From Takakia lepidozioides (lineage: Eukaryota; Streptophyta; Takakiopsida; Takakiales; Takakiaceae), in assembly GCA_030704615.1 (NCBI GenBank), contig CM060732.1, forward strand, positions 82,423,171 through 82,483,170: DNA of 60,000 bases, read 5' to 3'. A program made the position numbers and the translations under genes. Shown piece after piece: positions 11,976 to 23,857 of the stretch. How positions within the stretch are numbered: the first letter of the stretch is position 1; each line of letters opens with the position of its first letter. Below the pieces are notes generated by a model. It worked only from the letters and a program-made list of their open reading frames with translations. It had not been told where the DNA came from and made no database searches.

Positions 11976-12289
11976 TAGGCGGTATGTGTCTTGTGCTCTT
12001 TAAAGGGTCCATTCCATCTTTTGAAAAAACTTGGGAGTCCTAACAACTATTTTCATTATAATCTTTGTAAGAATCAGGACAACACTCTGATTTCCATCCA
12101 CTGTAACCAGCATCAGTCAAAAATCACCCCTTCAGTCAAGTGCAATTATGGGCTGACTTCCCACCTATGCCGGGTAGACCCCACTATCATTTCCTGTGGA
12201 TATGCCACAGGAAATGCACTCAACAGTACATGATGGCCATCAATCGATGAATTTGGTAGAGGTCTGGCAGTCACCACACACTTGAAGAT

Positions 12290-12600
12290 TCTTGATGAGG
12301 GTTCTACCTCTCTAAAGCTTGAAAACAAAAGCCCAATGGACTGAAGGCATGCTCCACACATGCCCCACTCTCACCACAAGAGAATCAGCCCCTTTGCTTC
12401 CTTTCTTGCACCCACCGACCTGAAAATACAAGCTTCAGTGGGCTGGAAGCATGCTCCACACATGCCCTACAGGGAAACCAGCCCCTTCCTTCCTTTCTTG
12501 CACTCCCAAACCTGAAAGTACAAGCCTTCAACGGGCTGAAAGCATGCTCCACACATGCGTTGCCCTCACATAAGAGAAGTCGGCCCTTCCCTCTGCCTTT
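12290..12600. repeat. three diverged ~100-bp tandem repeats
   Basis: GCATGCTCCACACATGCC recurs near 12347, 12449 and 12543. Each copy is followed by similar text with CTTCCTTTCTTGCAC and AGTACAAGC. No coding potential. The stretch 11976-12290 before it holds nothing I recognise. Confidence 0.75.
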
Positions 12601-12629
12601 TTGTGTATCGATTGTGTGGACTAGTGACT

Positions 12630-12735
12630 GCCATAGTGGGCAGCATAGTGGCAGCCTAGTGACTGACTAGTTGTAGCCTAGTGGTTGGACTAGTGGCTGG
12701 ACTAGTGGTGGACTAGTGGTATACTAGTGTGTGGC
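12630..12735. repeat. short GACTAGTGG repeats
   Basis: Clustered GACTAGTGGC/TGGACTAGTGG words, imperfect and tandem. The text after it (12745-12797, GGACAGCGATGTA ... GCGCACGACA) resembles the 86-bp unit at 53354-53440 and 53864-53949 and may be an LTR end of that family. Confidence 0.55.
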
Positions 12736-12800
12736 GTGCATATGTGTTGTGTGGTTTTGGACAGCGATGTAGTTGTGTAGCGATATGTATGCGCACGACA

Positions 12801-12893
12801 TGGCAGACACGAAGAGAGGAGAAGATGATACCACGCCGTGCCTATCTCCTACATCAATTCTATCAGATCATAGTGCCCTCTAGGCCACCATCC
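12801..12893. repeat. two displaced LTR fragments, one inverted, at a rearrangement junction
   Basis: Bases 12829-12893 match 6767-6830 of the chromovirus LTR in the same orientation. Bases 12801-12827 match the adjoining LTR segment 6832-6855 in inverted orientation. The pieces sit directly beside the broken end of the minus-strand PPR array. Confidence 0.75.
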
Positions 12894-15800
12894 TAGTCTG
12901 CCTTCATCCACTAGGCCCCCATGGCTACATGCTTGGAGAACACTTATAAAGGTGATACTATCTAGCTTGAAGCCTTCCTTTTGCATACCTTTAAATAGTT
13001 GCAGGGCTTCCCTACGACAACCATGCTGGGCATACAATTCTAGCTTTCTTGACATCAGCATGGACCTGTTTGCCTTTTTCCAGGGCTGCCAGGTTTGCAC
13101 ATGCATTATAGATGTAACCGAACATGACCTGGTTGGGCTTCACCCCTTCCCGCATCATCTGCTCATAGGTCTCCAAAGCCTCTATCCCAAACCCATGTTG
13201 GACATATCCTGCGATCATCGCACTCCATGACACCACATTTCGTTCAGCCATTTTGTCAAAGACTCCCTTTGCATATTTGATGCTCCCGCATTTGGCATAC
13301 ATGTCTACGAGGGCAGTATCCAGAATGACATATGGTACAATTCCGGCGTTCATGATGTCAGCATGGAACTCTTTGCCCTTTTCTAGGGCTGCCAGGCTCG
13401 CACAAGCATTGCAAAGACAAACAAACATGACATGGTCAGGCTTCACCCCTTCCCGCATCTTTTGCTCATAGGTCCCCAAAGCCTCCATCCCACACCCATG
13501 TTGGGCATATCCTGTGATCATCGCATTCCACGACACCACATCTCGTTCAGCCATGTTGTCAAATACTCTCTTTGCAACCTTCATGCTCCCGCATTTCGCA
13601 TACATGTCAATAAGGCTATTGTTCAAAATCCGATTTGGTACAAGTCCAGCTTTCATGATGTCAGCATGGACCTCTTTGCCCTTTTCCAGGGCTGCCAGTC
13701 TCGCACAAGCCTTGAGTATGCAAACAAATGTGACCTGATTGGGCATCACCCCTTGCTGTATCAGTTGATCATATGTCTCAAAGGCATTCCTACCACAACC
13801 ATGCTTGGTATATCCTGCCACCATATTGTTGAACACTAGACAGGCCTCCCCTACACTCCCATATTTGGCATACATGTTAACAAGGGCAGTCTCCCAATTA
13901 ATATATGACAAAATTCCAGCTTTGATAATGTCAGCATGGATATCTTTGCCCTTCTCCAGGGCCACCATGCTGGCACCAACATTGAGAACACAAATGAATG
14001 TGGCTTGCACACGCATTACAAATGCACACAAACGTGATGTGGTCGGGCTTCCCCCCTTCGCCCATCATGGACCTCTTTGCCCTTTTCCAAGGCTGCCAGG
14101 CTTGCACGAGCATTGCAAACGCTCACAATCGTGATGTGGTTGCATTTCATCCCTTCCCCCATCATTTGCTCATAGGTCTGATCCAAGGCCTCCATCCCGC
14201 GCCCCTGCTGTGCATATCCTGCAAGCATGGCGTTCCATGACACCAAATCTCGTTCAGCCATATTGTTGAACACTCCCTCCGCATCCTCAATGCTCCCACA
14301 TTTGGCATACATGTCCACGAGGGTATTGTTCAGAATCACATCTGGTACAATTCCAGCTTTGGCGATGCAACCATGCACCTCTTTGCCCTTTTCCAGGGCT
14401 ACCAGGCTTGCACACGCACTGCAAACGCACACAAACGTGATGTGGTCGGGCTTCACCCCTTCCCCATTTGCTCATAGGTCTCCAAAGCCTTCATCCCACG
14501 CCCCTGTTGTGCATACCCCTGCAAGCATTGCGTTCCACGACACCACATCTCGTTCAGCCATAGTGTTGAAATTAACTCCCCTTTGCATCCTTAAAGCACC
14601 CACATTTGGCATACATGTCCACCAGGGCAGTGTTCAGGATGACATCTGGTACAATCCCAACTTTGATGATGTCACCATGGACCTCCACAGTTCCCAAACT
14701 TGCACACGCGTTGCAAATGCAAACAAACGTCATGTGGTTGGGCTTCACCCCCTTCGCACATCATTTGCTCATAGGTCTCCAAAGCCTCCATCCCGCGCCC
14801 TTGCTATGCACATCCTGCAATCATCGCACTCCATGACACCACATCACGTTCAGCCATACTGTCGAACACTCCCTTCGTACATGTCCACGAGGGTATTGTT
14901 CAGAATGACATTTGGTACAACTGCAGCTCCGACAATGTCGCCATGGACCTCTTTGCCCTTTTCCAGAGCTGCCAGGCTTGCACACGCACTGCAAATGCAC
15001 AGAAACATGATGTGGTCGGGCTTCACCCCTTCCCTCATCATTTGATCATAGGTCTCCAAAGCCTCCATACCATGTCCCTGTTGTGGATACCCTGCAAGCA
15101 TTGTGTTCCATGACACCACATCTCGTTCAGCCATAGTGTTGAAAACTCCCTTCGCATCCTTCATGCGCCCACATCTGGCATATATGTCCACCAGGGCAGT
15201 GTTCAGAATGACATCTGTTACAATTCCAGCTTTGACGATGTCACCATGAACCTCTTTCCCCTTTTCCAAAGCTCCCAGGCTTGCACACGCATTGCAAACA
15301 CAAACAAATGTGATGTGGTTGGACTTCACCCCTTTGCGCAATATTTGCTCATAGGTCTCCAAAACATTCCTACCACAACCATGCTTGGTAAATCTTGCCC
15401 ACATTATATTTCAAGTGATCAAAGATCGTCTGTTGAACACTTGGTGAGCATCCATGATGCTCCCGCACTTAACATACATGTTGACAAGGGTGTTGAGGAG
15501 CAAAATATTTTGCGTGAATCCACTTTAGATAATGTGAGTGTGCATCTGTTTTCCAGCTTCCAGACTTTCCACCTTGATGCATTTAAGCAAGAGACAGACA
15601 TACGTATCTGAAATGTCTCTTTGGTTTAAAGTTTGTAGAGCCTCTGTCAGTCTGCCTGCCGCACAAAGCATCTTTATATGCCCAAAAGTGCCAGAAGAGG
15701 CATTGTGGACTCCCTCTCTTGATCCTCTTTCAGAAGCTGTGGTCATGGTTGAGGTGCCTGATTTTATCAACTGTGCCGCTGCAGCTGCTGCCTTTAGTTG

Positions 15801-16330
15801 ACCATCTACCCATGCAGGTTTCTTGTAGCTATTGATCCACAGGGAATCATAGGTAATCCGGAGCTTGAAGTCAGGACTCTTGGATGAATCTGGACCCACA
15901 CTGTATCCCTGCTCCTTCAGCGACCTCTGCACAGATCATACATCCTTGCCTTACTGCTAGCAGCTGACAATGACAGCCTAGATTTGTTCTAGGAAACACC
16001 CAACTCAACATATCCCACTAGTTCCAATGCTCAATTGCATCTGCTACTCTCTGTAATCCAACAGGCATTGACCTTTATGCATCGATTGTCCAATTGACTG
16101 GGGTCAGAAAAGTATTCATTCCACAGCTTTTCCTCGTCTCTGTTACTGACGGTGTGAAGTTATTCCAGCAAACACCCCAACCCTCCTTATCACACTAGTT
16201 CCTATACTAACTTGCATATTCATTCCGGAGCTTCTCCTCGTTATCTGTTTTTGGATACTTTCCTGCTGCCACATCGGCAGTAACTTGTCAAGGTCACTCC
16301 AAACCACCACAGATCTACCCAACGAGCTCA
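12894..16330 (-). pseudogene. PPR (PLS-class) protein with N-terminal OSB-type PDF motif, broken copy 1
   Basis: The minus strand, starting near 16300, reads LLPMWQQESIQKQIT, then LWNEYFSDPSQLDNR (near 16110). After a probable intron it reads SPDFKLRITYDSLW...KKPAWVDGQL (15880-15795). This is the PDF motif of organellar ssDNA-binding (OSB) proteins, here followed by an Ala run. From about 15700 PPR repeats follow (LTEALQTLNQRD, EAGKQMHTHII, then many PLS triplets with MYAKCGS, AERDVVSWNAM, GVKPDH and LEKGKEVHADI). The array ends at about 12900 in CSHGGLVDEG, where the E domain should start. Frameshifts interrupt it near 15400, 14850, 14500-14460 and 14020. PPR proteins bind organellar RNA base by base, and OSB motifs bind single-stranded nucleic acid. 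Not functional as it stands. Confidence 0.85.
12950..15400 (-). repeat. tandem ~300-bp PLS-triplet repeats at DNA level
   Basis: The AERDVVSW coding word recurs on the minus strand near 13240, 13540, 14250, 14550, 14850 and 15120. Long blocks are nearly identical at DNA level between triplets, for example the text encoding LEKGKEVHADI and LVDMYAKCGSI. This implies recent tandem duplication or gene conversion rather than old divergence. Confidence 0.8.
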
Positions 16331-17689
16331 CTTACAGAATTCAATTTGCATCTCAGGGCCGAGTCTGATGAGTAGGCAAAGCAGGCTGAATTAGGTCGAA
16401 GAATGTGCCCTCACCACATTGTCCTTGACCTTGTGTCATGACCCATGGAGGATTTGACCGACCATCAACCGAAATGACCTCTTGTGTGTGCTGATTGTGT
16501 ATGTAGTTAGGTAATGTCGGATTGGTCTGTCAGAACCACCACGGTGCAGCTGAGCAGGCAGAGATTGAAAACACGGCCTGCTAAGACCAAACTGAGTCTC
16601 CCAAGAACCTTGTGAACATCAGGAAGAAAACCAAATCATGGTACTAACAGGAGCCAAAACCTCACATTTGCAGGATGGACAAACATCTTCATATCGTACA
16701 TTAAGAAAAGCCACACTTTGCGATTGCGGTTGTCCCACCATCGTGCAAATTCCAGCTCTCATGCGGTGGACTCATAATCTGCAAATGTCTCCCTCCGCGG
16801 TCAAGTGCAAGACGTCTCTTCCGGTTATTGTCGGGCGTTTCGGGCATTTCGGGCAGGTTCCAAAGAAATTGACGACGACGATGACGTGTCTACGAAACGT
16901 GGCGACGATGGCGTGGTGATGATGATGTGGTGACGATGACGAGGCACTATGACACCCTATTCCTACTCTATGCTAAGCTAGATTCCGACCTTCGGTCGTC
17001 GCTACAATTGCGCTCTCTTATTGTGGGTCCAACTCTGCCTATCATTGATTTTCTTGTGTAGTTTTATTTCATCATATTACAAATGTTAACCCTTAAGTTC
17101 GGAAGCGACCTGAATCGGGTCACTTTGAATTTGCAGTTGGACCAAATTTTTGCAGATCTAGTCTGATGGGGCCCACTCCTGAAGCTTTAATGACAAGGGA
17201 TTTGTCTCGAGTATGATGCAAAAAATAAAACTAAGAAAAAAAACAAAAGCTACTACCTACAAAAAAATATCTTAGATCTCTCATTGAAGAAAAAGGAAAA
17301 TGATCCACACCTTTTTCCATTGGGCCAGACCAATTTGCCCCACCCATATGATATACAAAATGCTAAACACCCTTTCATTTTTCATTAATTTTTAACAAAT
17401 AAATGAATTCTGTCCCTTTTTTTCTGTCCCTTTCCTAACCCACAAATATATATATAAGATAAAGAAAATAAATAGGTAATGGGCCTCGACGTACACGTGC
17501 CGAGCGTTATGACCGGCCCGCTAGGGCTGACTGGGTATAGCCAGTATCCACCTGGGACCTGCTGTCAGACTCGGTACAATTGTAAAGTAGTAAATGTTGA
17601 GTTAGGTTTATCTGAAGCAGGTTACTAGTAGAATGTAAAGTAAAGTTTGTTTACCGTCCAGTGAATTTACAGAGCCTACTGCCTACACA
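16331..17689. other. intergenic, no gene seen
   Basis: Non-coding DNA with a GATGAYG-rich stretch (16870-16950) and AT-rich runs (17220-17470). No ORF or RNA gene can be supported. Confidence 0.5.
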
Positions 17690-17857
17690 CAACGTAGCTG
17701 ACTACAGTAGTTACTATGCACCGGTAAGTAACAACGTAGCTGACTACAGTAGTTAGTCTGCACCAGTAAGTAACAACGTAGCTGACTACAGTAGTTAGTC
17801 TGCACCAGTAAGACACAACGTAGCTGACTACAGTAGTTACTATGCACTAGGAAGGTG
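17690..17857. repeat. minisatellite, four copies of a 42-bp unit
   Basis: Units start at 17690, 17732, 17774 and 17816, each with CAACGTAGCTGACTACAGTA and an ending near GCACCAGTAAGTA. Each unit holds a dyad GTAG-CTGA-CTAC. The array lies about 630 bp upstream of the fasciclin start codon. Confidence 0.93.
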
Positions 17858-18014
17858 GTAAGTTAGTAGTCGGTCTCTGGTAAGAGAGAAGGTGGGAGAC
17901 TGACAGCGTGGGGGCATCATGTGGGCCGCCAGTCAAGCTCCAGCGAGCCCTGCAATTATATGGCCGCTTACCTACACGTTCCTGTCTGCTTTTTTGTCGA
18001 CCCTTTGCATCTCT

Positions 18015-18118
18015 CATAACCCACAAATCACAAGACTGTTTTTCTTTGATTATCTTTTGCTTCTGTCATAACTCACAAATCAGAAGACTGTTTTTCTTTG
18101 ATATTGTTTTGCTTCTGT
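18015..18118. repeat. tandem duplication of a 52-bp unit
   Basis: Units start at 18015 and 18067, each CATAACYCACAAATCASAAG followed by ACTGTTTTTCTTTGAT, with a partial third copy after 18118. The array lies about 370 bp upstream of the fasciclin start codon, so it may be part of its promoter or leader. Confidence 0.9.
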
Positions 18119-18490
18119 GACAAGTCAGAAGACTATATTTACATAACTGTGTTCAAGTGTAATCAAGGGCCACCATCCTTCTTCCAGGAACAAGGAACAG
18201 AAGATTGGTTGGGAGCAAACAGCAAACATGTGAAAGTGGTTGTATGATGAAGTGGGAGAATTGAGAAAAAGAAGGGAGGGTGGTAAGAGGGGGGAGATTG
18301 AGTGAGGGCAGGGCCATCTATGAAAAATAATGGCAGTGTCCTTTTGGCACCTACAACAAATGGGGGGTGCTCCAGCTGGAATGTGTGTCTGACGCTATCA
18401 GTGCTCGTCTCTCCCGCGCCTGCTAAGCTCTGGCTGAGGCTGGTAGGCTCGTGGGGAGAGATCGGAAGGAGTTCTGGAGTCCAATGCAGG

Positions 18491-19858
18491 ATGCGCACCA
18501 CGGGGGTGCGCGAAAGGGGAATGGCTTGGGCGATTGCGCGGGTAGCTGCTGGTGTGTGGGTGGTGATGGTGGCTGTAGTTGTAGCTGGAGCAGCAGAGGG
18601 GGTGGCAGGGAGGAGAGATGGTTTGGGGGGTGGTAAAGGCTTGAGCTTTGTTGAGGGGAAGGTAGGTGGTAGGGAGCTTCTTAGTGAAACCGATTTGCAA
18701 GGGGAGAAATCCGGTAGCGGGCTTGGTAGTGGGTCTATTCTTTTCGCGCTGCTCGATTCGCAGTACTCGGAGCTGGTTGTGTTGCTAGATAAGGCGTCGT
18801 TACTTGAGTCGCTGGAGAAGCAGGTGAGCCACGGAAATGTCACGATTTTTGCTCCTAGGAACACGTTTTTGGAGCAGCATTTGGATGCAGACTTTCGAAC
18901 GTTCCTGCTTCAGCCTGGCAATGTCAAGGCTCTGCAACAGGTCCTGGACTTCCATGTGCTGCCCATGCGCCTAGAGGCCGGCGACTGGAGCAATAGGACT
19001 GTGAAGACTCTTGCAGGTGAGAACATCAGCTTGCGCTCTTTTGGACTCAAGCGCTATGTCGACTTCTCTCGTGTGATTTCGCCAAACTCCATCGTTCGCC
19101 CTGATGGGATTGTCCATGGCTTGCAAGGATTGCTGATTCCAAAGGGAGTCTCTTTCCTTTACGAAGGCTGGAAGAGGGGGGACAAGTTTGCGGTGTTACC
19201 TGCCAGCTCCCCTCCAGGATCTCGGTACTACTACCCCCCATCTCCGTCGATATTCTATGGACCAGATGGCTCCGCTCCTGCTCCTGCGCCCTCTGCTCCT
19301 GCGCCCGGCCCTGCACTTGCTCCCGCCCCTGGGCCTTCTCAGGAGGTTTTCAACTGGAATGAGGAGGAAGAAGTTCTGCATTTCATTAACTCACTTGTGA
19401 ACTACGGTGGGTATAATGAAATGGCTGATCTACTTGTCAACTTCACATCACTAGCTCCAGAGCTTGGAAAGCTCGTGAAGGAGGGCTACCGCTTGACGAT
19501 TCTCGCGCCCAACGATCAGGCCATGTCACGGTTGACTTTCGAACAACTCAATTCGCCGCTGGAGCCCATCATTTTCTATCACGTTCTCACAGAGTATCAA
19601 ACGGAGGAAAGTCTCTACAACACTGTCCGAAGGTTTGGAAAGACAACCTACAGCACACTGCATGTACCTCTCAAATTGACTGCAATGGAGGCAGATGGGA
19701 CGGTGCAATTTGGGGAGGGGGAGAACTCAGCACAAATATATGATCATGACATCTACACTGACGGTCATGTTTCCGTCCAGGGAATTAGTAAAGTACTTAG
19801 CATACCATCCGCAACAGCATCTACAACAGAGAAAGACACTACTACAGAGGTGCCATAG
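18491..19858 (+). CDS. fasciclin-like arabinogalactan protein with two FAS1 domains
   Basis: A single open frame runs to TAG at 19856, 455 residues from the ATG at 18491. An ATG at 18521 and an in-frame one at 18320 are alternatives. I chose 18491 because a secretion signal (ARVAAGVWVVMVAVVVAGAA) follows at once. FAS1 domain 1 is at about residues 75-215 (ILFALLDSQYSELVVLLDKA, VTIFAPRNTFL, VLDFHVLPM, NSIVRPDGIVHGL). Then comes a Tyr/Pro and Ala-Pro rich arabinogalactan linker (PSAPAPGPALAPAPGP). FAS1 domain 2 runs to about residue 440 (LTILAPNDQAM, IIFYHVLTEY, HVSVQGISKVL). FAS1 domains mediate adhesion and the AP repeats carry O-glycans, so it should be a wall or apoplastic protein. No GPI signal is seen. 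GTATGT follows the stop codon directly, and a donor-like GAG|GTGCCA precedes it, so a spliced C-terminus is possible. A TATA-like CTATATTTA lies at 18133. Confidence 0.9.
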   Translation: MRTTGVRERGMAWAIARVAAGVWVVMVAVVVAGAAEGVAGRRDGLGGGKGLSFVEGKVGGRELLSETDLQGEKSGSGLGSGSILFALLDSQYSELVVLLDKASLLESLEKQVSHGNVTIFAPRNTFLEQHLDADFRTFLLQPGNVKALQQVLDFHVLPMRLEAGDWSNRTVKTLAGENISLRSFGLKRYVDFSRVISPNSIVRPDGIVHGLQGLLIPKGVSFLYEGWKRGDKFAVLPASSPPGSRYYYPPSPSIFYGPDGSAPAPAPSAPAPGPALAPAPGPSQEVFNWNEEEEVLHFINSLVNYGGYNEMADLLVNFTSLAPELGKLVKEGYRLTILAPNDQAMSRLTFEQLNSPLEPIIFYHVLTEYQTEESLYNTVRRFGKTTYSTLHVPLKLTAMEADGTVQFGEGENSAQIYDHDIYTDGHVSVQGISKVLSIPSATASTTEKDTTTEVP

Positions 19859-22800
19859 GTATGTCTCACACTCCCCCATCTCTTTCAACTGTTGCACATA
19901 GTCTGGATATGGGCAAAACAGTTTCCTTGAGTTCCCCGGCTGAAATTTAACCTCTGCCCAATCGGAAGATGGAATACCTTTATGCATTATCTCAGGCTGG
20001 CATCCTTCTCCAACCCTTTCAGTACTCTTTTCCTGGTATCTTTAGTCCATGACCAATAGCAGTTTCGAAGTCTTGATTTTATTCTATCTATGCTCTCCAT
20101 TGTGGACATACTTCCCAAAGTTCCAGGCTTTATATACCCACACATAAATTTTTGGTGGTGTGAACTCTCTGCTCCTGTGAGTTATACAGTACAGCCGTCC
20201 TGCTTTGCCTCATGGTGCAGTTTGCTTAACATCACAGATGCATCCTCCTCAGGATTTAGGTCGTTTACAATTCAGTCTATGTTGCTTATCAAGATATTTT
20301 GTGCTCAAGCACCTTGCTTATAGTTGCATAAATTCACAGGCAAATCTACCAGTGGTCTACTCGGTGTCGAATAAGTTGCCCAGGCTTGAGTGCTTGGGTC
20401 TTCTTTCTACTATGGCAGATGTCGGGCATTTTGAATCATTCAGTTCATTGGGTCCTCATCTCAGGCCATATGGAAGGGGTCTGATAGGAAGGTTTCTCAT
20501 AAGATATTACAACTGCCTACTGTAGGCAGGTGGTTCAGTCGGTGAGGTGCGGAACAGATCTTTAGTGAAGAGCAAACACACTAGTGAGACACCTGTGTGA
20601 TAGCAATTGAGGGGAAGAAAAAATGTCTGTATTTGTGCATTGCTGAGTGATTACCTGATTAGGTTTTAGGTGGGTAACTCATCATGGTCATTTGTGCCAG
20701 GGACAGTGGCCTCACGATTGACGGCAGGAAATATGCTTACCAGTAGCAGTTGTTCTTGTGAGGTGGGAAGTGACAACTTTCAACTATTGAACGTTGGTGT
20801 GTGCTTGTATATACCAATGCCTTGGCTGACGAAGAATTGGAAGGCAACAGACACCAGGGCTGTCAAGAAAATAGTTCAAAGATGAGCTCTTTTCAAGTTG
20901 GAATGATGGCCAAGTGAGGAGCTACGATTCAAAGCTGTGCTCTACAGACCACACTAAACGTCTTCAGACAACAATCCCATCTAGAGATGCGAAAAGCACA
21001 ACAATCTCACAGCGGTACATAATTCATCGTTGTGGAAGAAAGAGAGAGAGAGAGAGATTGACCCTATTGTGCCCTCTCATTTATTGTATTGGTGGTGGGG
21101 CTTTGCCTTCCTTCTCTTGGTTTTTGGTCCATCCATGCTCTCTGAAATGTGACGTCTGCACTCTATCGTATGTAACAAATTTAGATGTGGAAAGTGTGCA
21201 TTGGAAGTAGGCTGTCATTTATTGAGGGCTGGGGGAAGCTCACCTATGGGTTCCATGCTTGTTACGAATCCAATTCAGAGAAGAATTATAAGCCTAAGTT
21301 CCTTTGTTTGAGGAACCGCACTCATCACGGGCATGGAAAATCTCCATGAGCATCTGCAATAAATGGATGAGATTGCCGTCAACGTGACATTTCCTTCTAT
21401 TGATTGCCTCTGTGATTTTTTTTGTAGTTCTGAGTAGGGTAGGATGGAATGAGTGAACGACGTGCTGTCTAGACTTGAATGAGGCCCAGCAGTAAGTCAT
21501 TGACCTGAGGCATGATTGTGAATAGCGAGCGAATGATGCACATGTTCTTGTGGTGGCAACTGCAACGTCTGGGCTGTGTGATGGCCAGACCATTGTGGTT
21601 GTAGATCATTGGACAGATGAACACAGTACCAGTTTTAGCACTTGGCTAAACCAGAGACTAGAGTTCATGGATCTAACCCACAGTATTTCTCTGAAATTGA
21701 CCACCTTATGGACGAAGCAATCTCCCTTAGCGGATCCAGCGGCCAGCCCATAGATATGTTTTTTTCGCTTCCATAATGCATTTTCCAGCCTTTGCGGGTG
21801 GGCCCTGGTCACTTTGCAACTAGCGCAATTTGTCTTTTGTCTCCAATATTTTAAGCGGATCCCCTTCATGTTTGTTAGACCCAATGCATTAATGATTGTT
21901 GGGCTTCAGCTCTTATTGCCCCCACGTATGAGTCCTTGGTCCCACATGCTTTGAACTATGTAAATCGCTCCCAAGTTGAACCTTCTCCTTTCTGTTAAGG
22001 GAAGTTCCAGTCTAATTTTCACTGTTGGTAAAGCTTATCTCATCCGAAAAGAGCTCAGACGACATTCTTCCAGCAATTGTTATGTTTGGACAACCTGCTC
22101 TTTTTGCCTACATGCACTATCTGCGTAACAGACGGCAGACCTCTTCACGCCTCACTAATAAAGTCTGCATACCAATCAGTGGTCTATGTTCCTCCGCAAT
22201 AGTATCATGACACTTTGAAGTCGAGACCCTCGTGGTCTGCAACAGGTAGCACCCAACGACCATGTAGCCTAGTTAGACTTTTCCTGTCTGAGTGTCCCCC
22301 CCACCAGATATCCTTGCACACTTCCACTTCCACTATTTGCTTGCAGGACAGCGGGAGGCTTTACACACCTCCATCATCCATGTCTACTATTGATTCTCTT
22401 CAACTCTCCCTCCTCATCCTCAGCCTCCAGACAGCCACGACCGTGGTAGCAGGAGAAGCTGCCAGACAGATGTGGCCCACACACTCTCAATGGGGCTGCC
22501 AAGTCCACTGCTGCCTACGAAGATGGCCTCTGGCTTTTTTTGTTTTGTTTTTCTTTGTTTTTTTTGTTTTTGATAACAGGGGAGGTCGGAAGCCCTGGAA
22601 ATGCATTAGCACAAAGCGAAAGATGTACAAAGATGTGATATATATTATTATCTTATATATATCTTGATATTTAAAAATTAGATCCAATTATTCCAGTCTT
22701 ATGGGGTTCTCCAGAGTCTCTTGGCAAAAAAGATAAAAATAAAAATAAAAATCATTGTGATCTTTTACATTTTCATTTACAGTTGGTTCAGATGTTAGAT

Positions 22801-23028
22801 GGATCGCATTTGGATTCAATGTGACGATTTCTGGAACTACACTTTGTTGTTTTTTATTTAATGCATATTTGTTCCGCCGTTCAACATTTATTTTGTCTTT
22901 ATTTAATGTATAATTTATCCCTCTCCTGGCATTAGCAGCTTGTTTTCCCATATTAATTTGGAGTTATACACATATGAAGATTGATATGTTTTACAAATAT
23001 TTAATTGTAGTTGCATTCGACTTTAGCC
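19859..23028. other. long intergenic stretch, no gene supported
   Basis: Short ORFs only, none with family motifs. It contains a (GA)n tract near 21043-21057, a T-rich run near 22536-22575 and AT-rich DNA from 22620 on. Part of it may hold the 3' UTR or a small terminal exon of the fasciclin gene. I could not identify either. Confidence 0.45.
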
Positions 23029-23173
23029 TTTTGATAAAATAGATAATGGATGTATAGATCTAGATAAAATTTTGATAAAAATAATTGGCTTTGATAAAAC
23101 AAAGCTTGTCAACTGTCTTTTATAAAAATCATTAGCTTGATAAAAAACAAATGTCTTTGATAAAAATCATATA
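23029..23173. repeat. TTTGATAAAA short repeats
   Basis: About six spaced copies of TTGATAAAA lie within 145 bp. Low-complexity AT DNA about 690 bp before the LINE ORF1 start. Confidence 0.7.
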
Positions 23174-23857
23174 GGAAAGAATGGAGAAAGCGAGGGCGTC
23201 GCAAAAGCTCCGTGAAGTGCGGTGAGTGAAGAAAGGACTTAGCCACTAAGTCATCGCTCACTGCTCAACATATGCATCCCTGATCCCCTCATCTATCCCT
23301 CTATGTTCTACGATTTGGCTCGAGCGGTGAGCGATGGATTACGTCTATCGCTGCTAACATCTCTATGCGTTTAAAACTACTTTAAACGAATGTCCTCCTT
23401 CTGATTCCTCTCTTCTCCTCTTCCTCCTGGATGTGTTCATCTCCCTCATCTCTAACTGCTCCTCGGGTGTTGCATTTGAGGGTGTTATGTCCCTTGTCCC
23501 TTATTCTTCAAGTACTGCATCGTTCTCGGGATTCAGTCAGGAAAGAAATCGCTCTCCTCATTGCCCGTTGCAAGTCTTGAAGTGAATGCGTGCGGACAAC
23601 TACTTTTCTGAATCATGGTGTTGTTCTGCTTCAAGGGTATGGCTACATACAGATAAGAGCCAGCTTCCCGCCCCTCTATCTCCTACCACTCCACTTATAT
23701 CTTCCTCATTCCTCATTTCCTTCCTTCCGCTCTCCTTGCTCGTCTCTCTTTCGGACGTTTGTGGCTCACTTGCCTCTTCTAATGTGCTTGGTCGACTGTC
23801 TATCCGTAATTTTTTTTCTAGGCTTCGTGTTCTCTGTGTACTTTTCCGTCGTCACTA

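Noticed and set aside
18163-18864. 233-residue open frame on the minus strand over the fasciclin N-terminus
   Set aside because: Pro/Ser/Thr low-complexity mirror of a GC-rich signal/linker region. The plus strand has clear FAS1 domains.
20090-22667. Several ORFs of 70-150 residues in the 19.9-22.7 kb stretch
   Set aside because: No conserved motif and unconvincing composition. No exon chain could be built.
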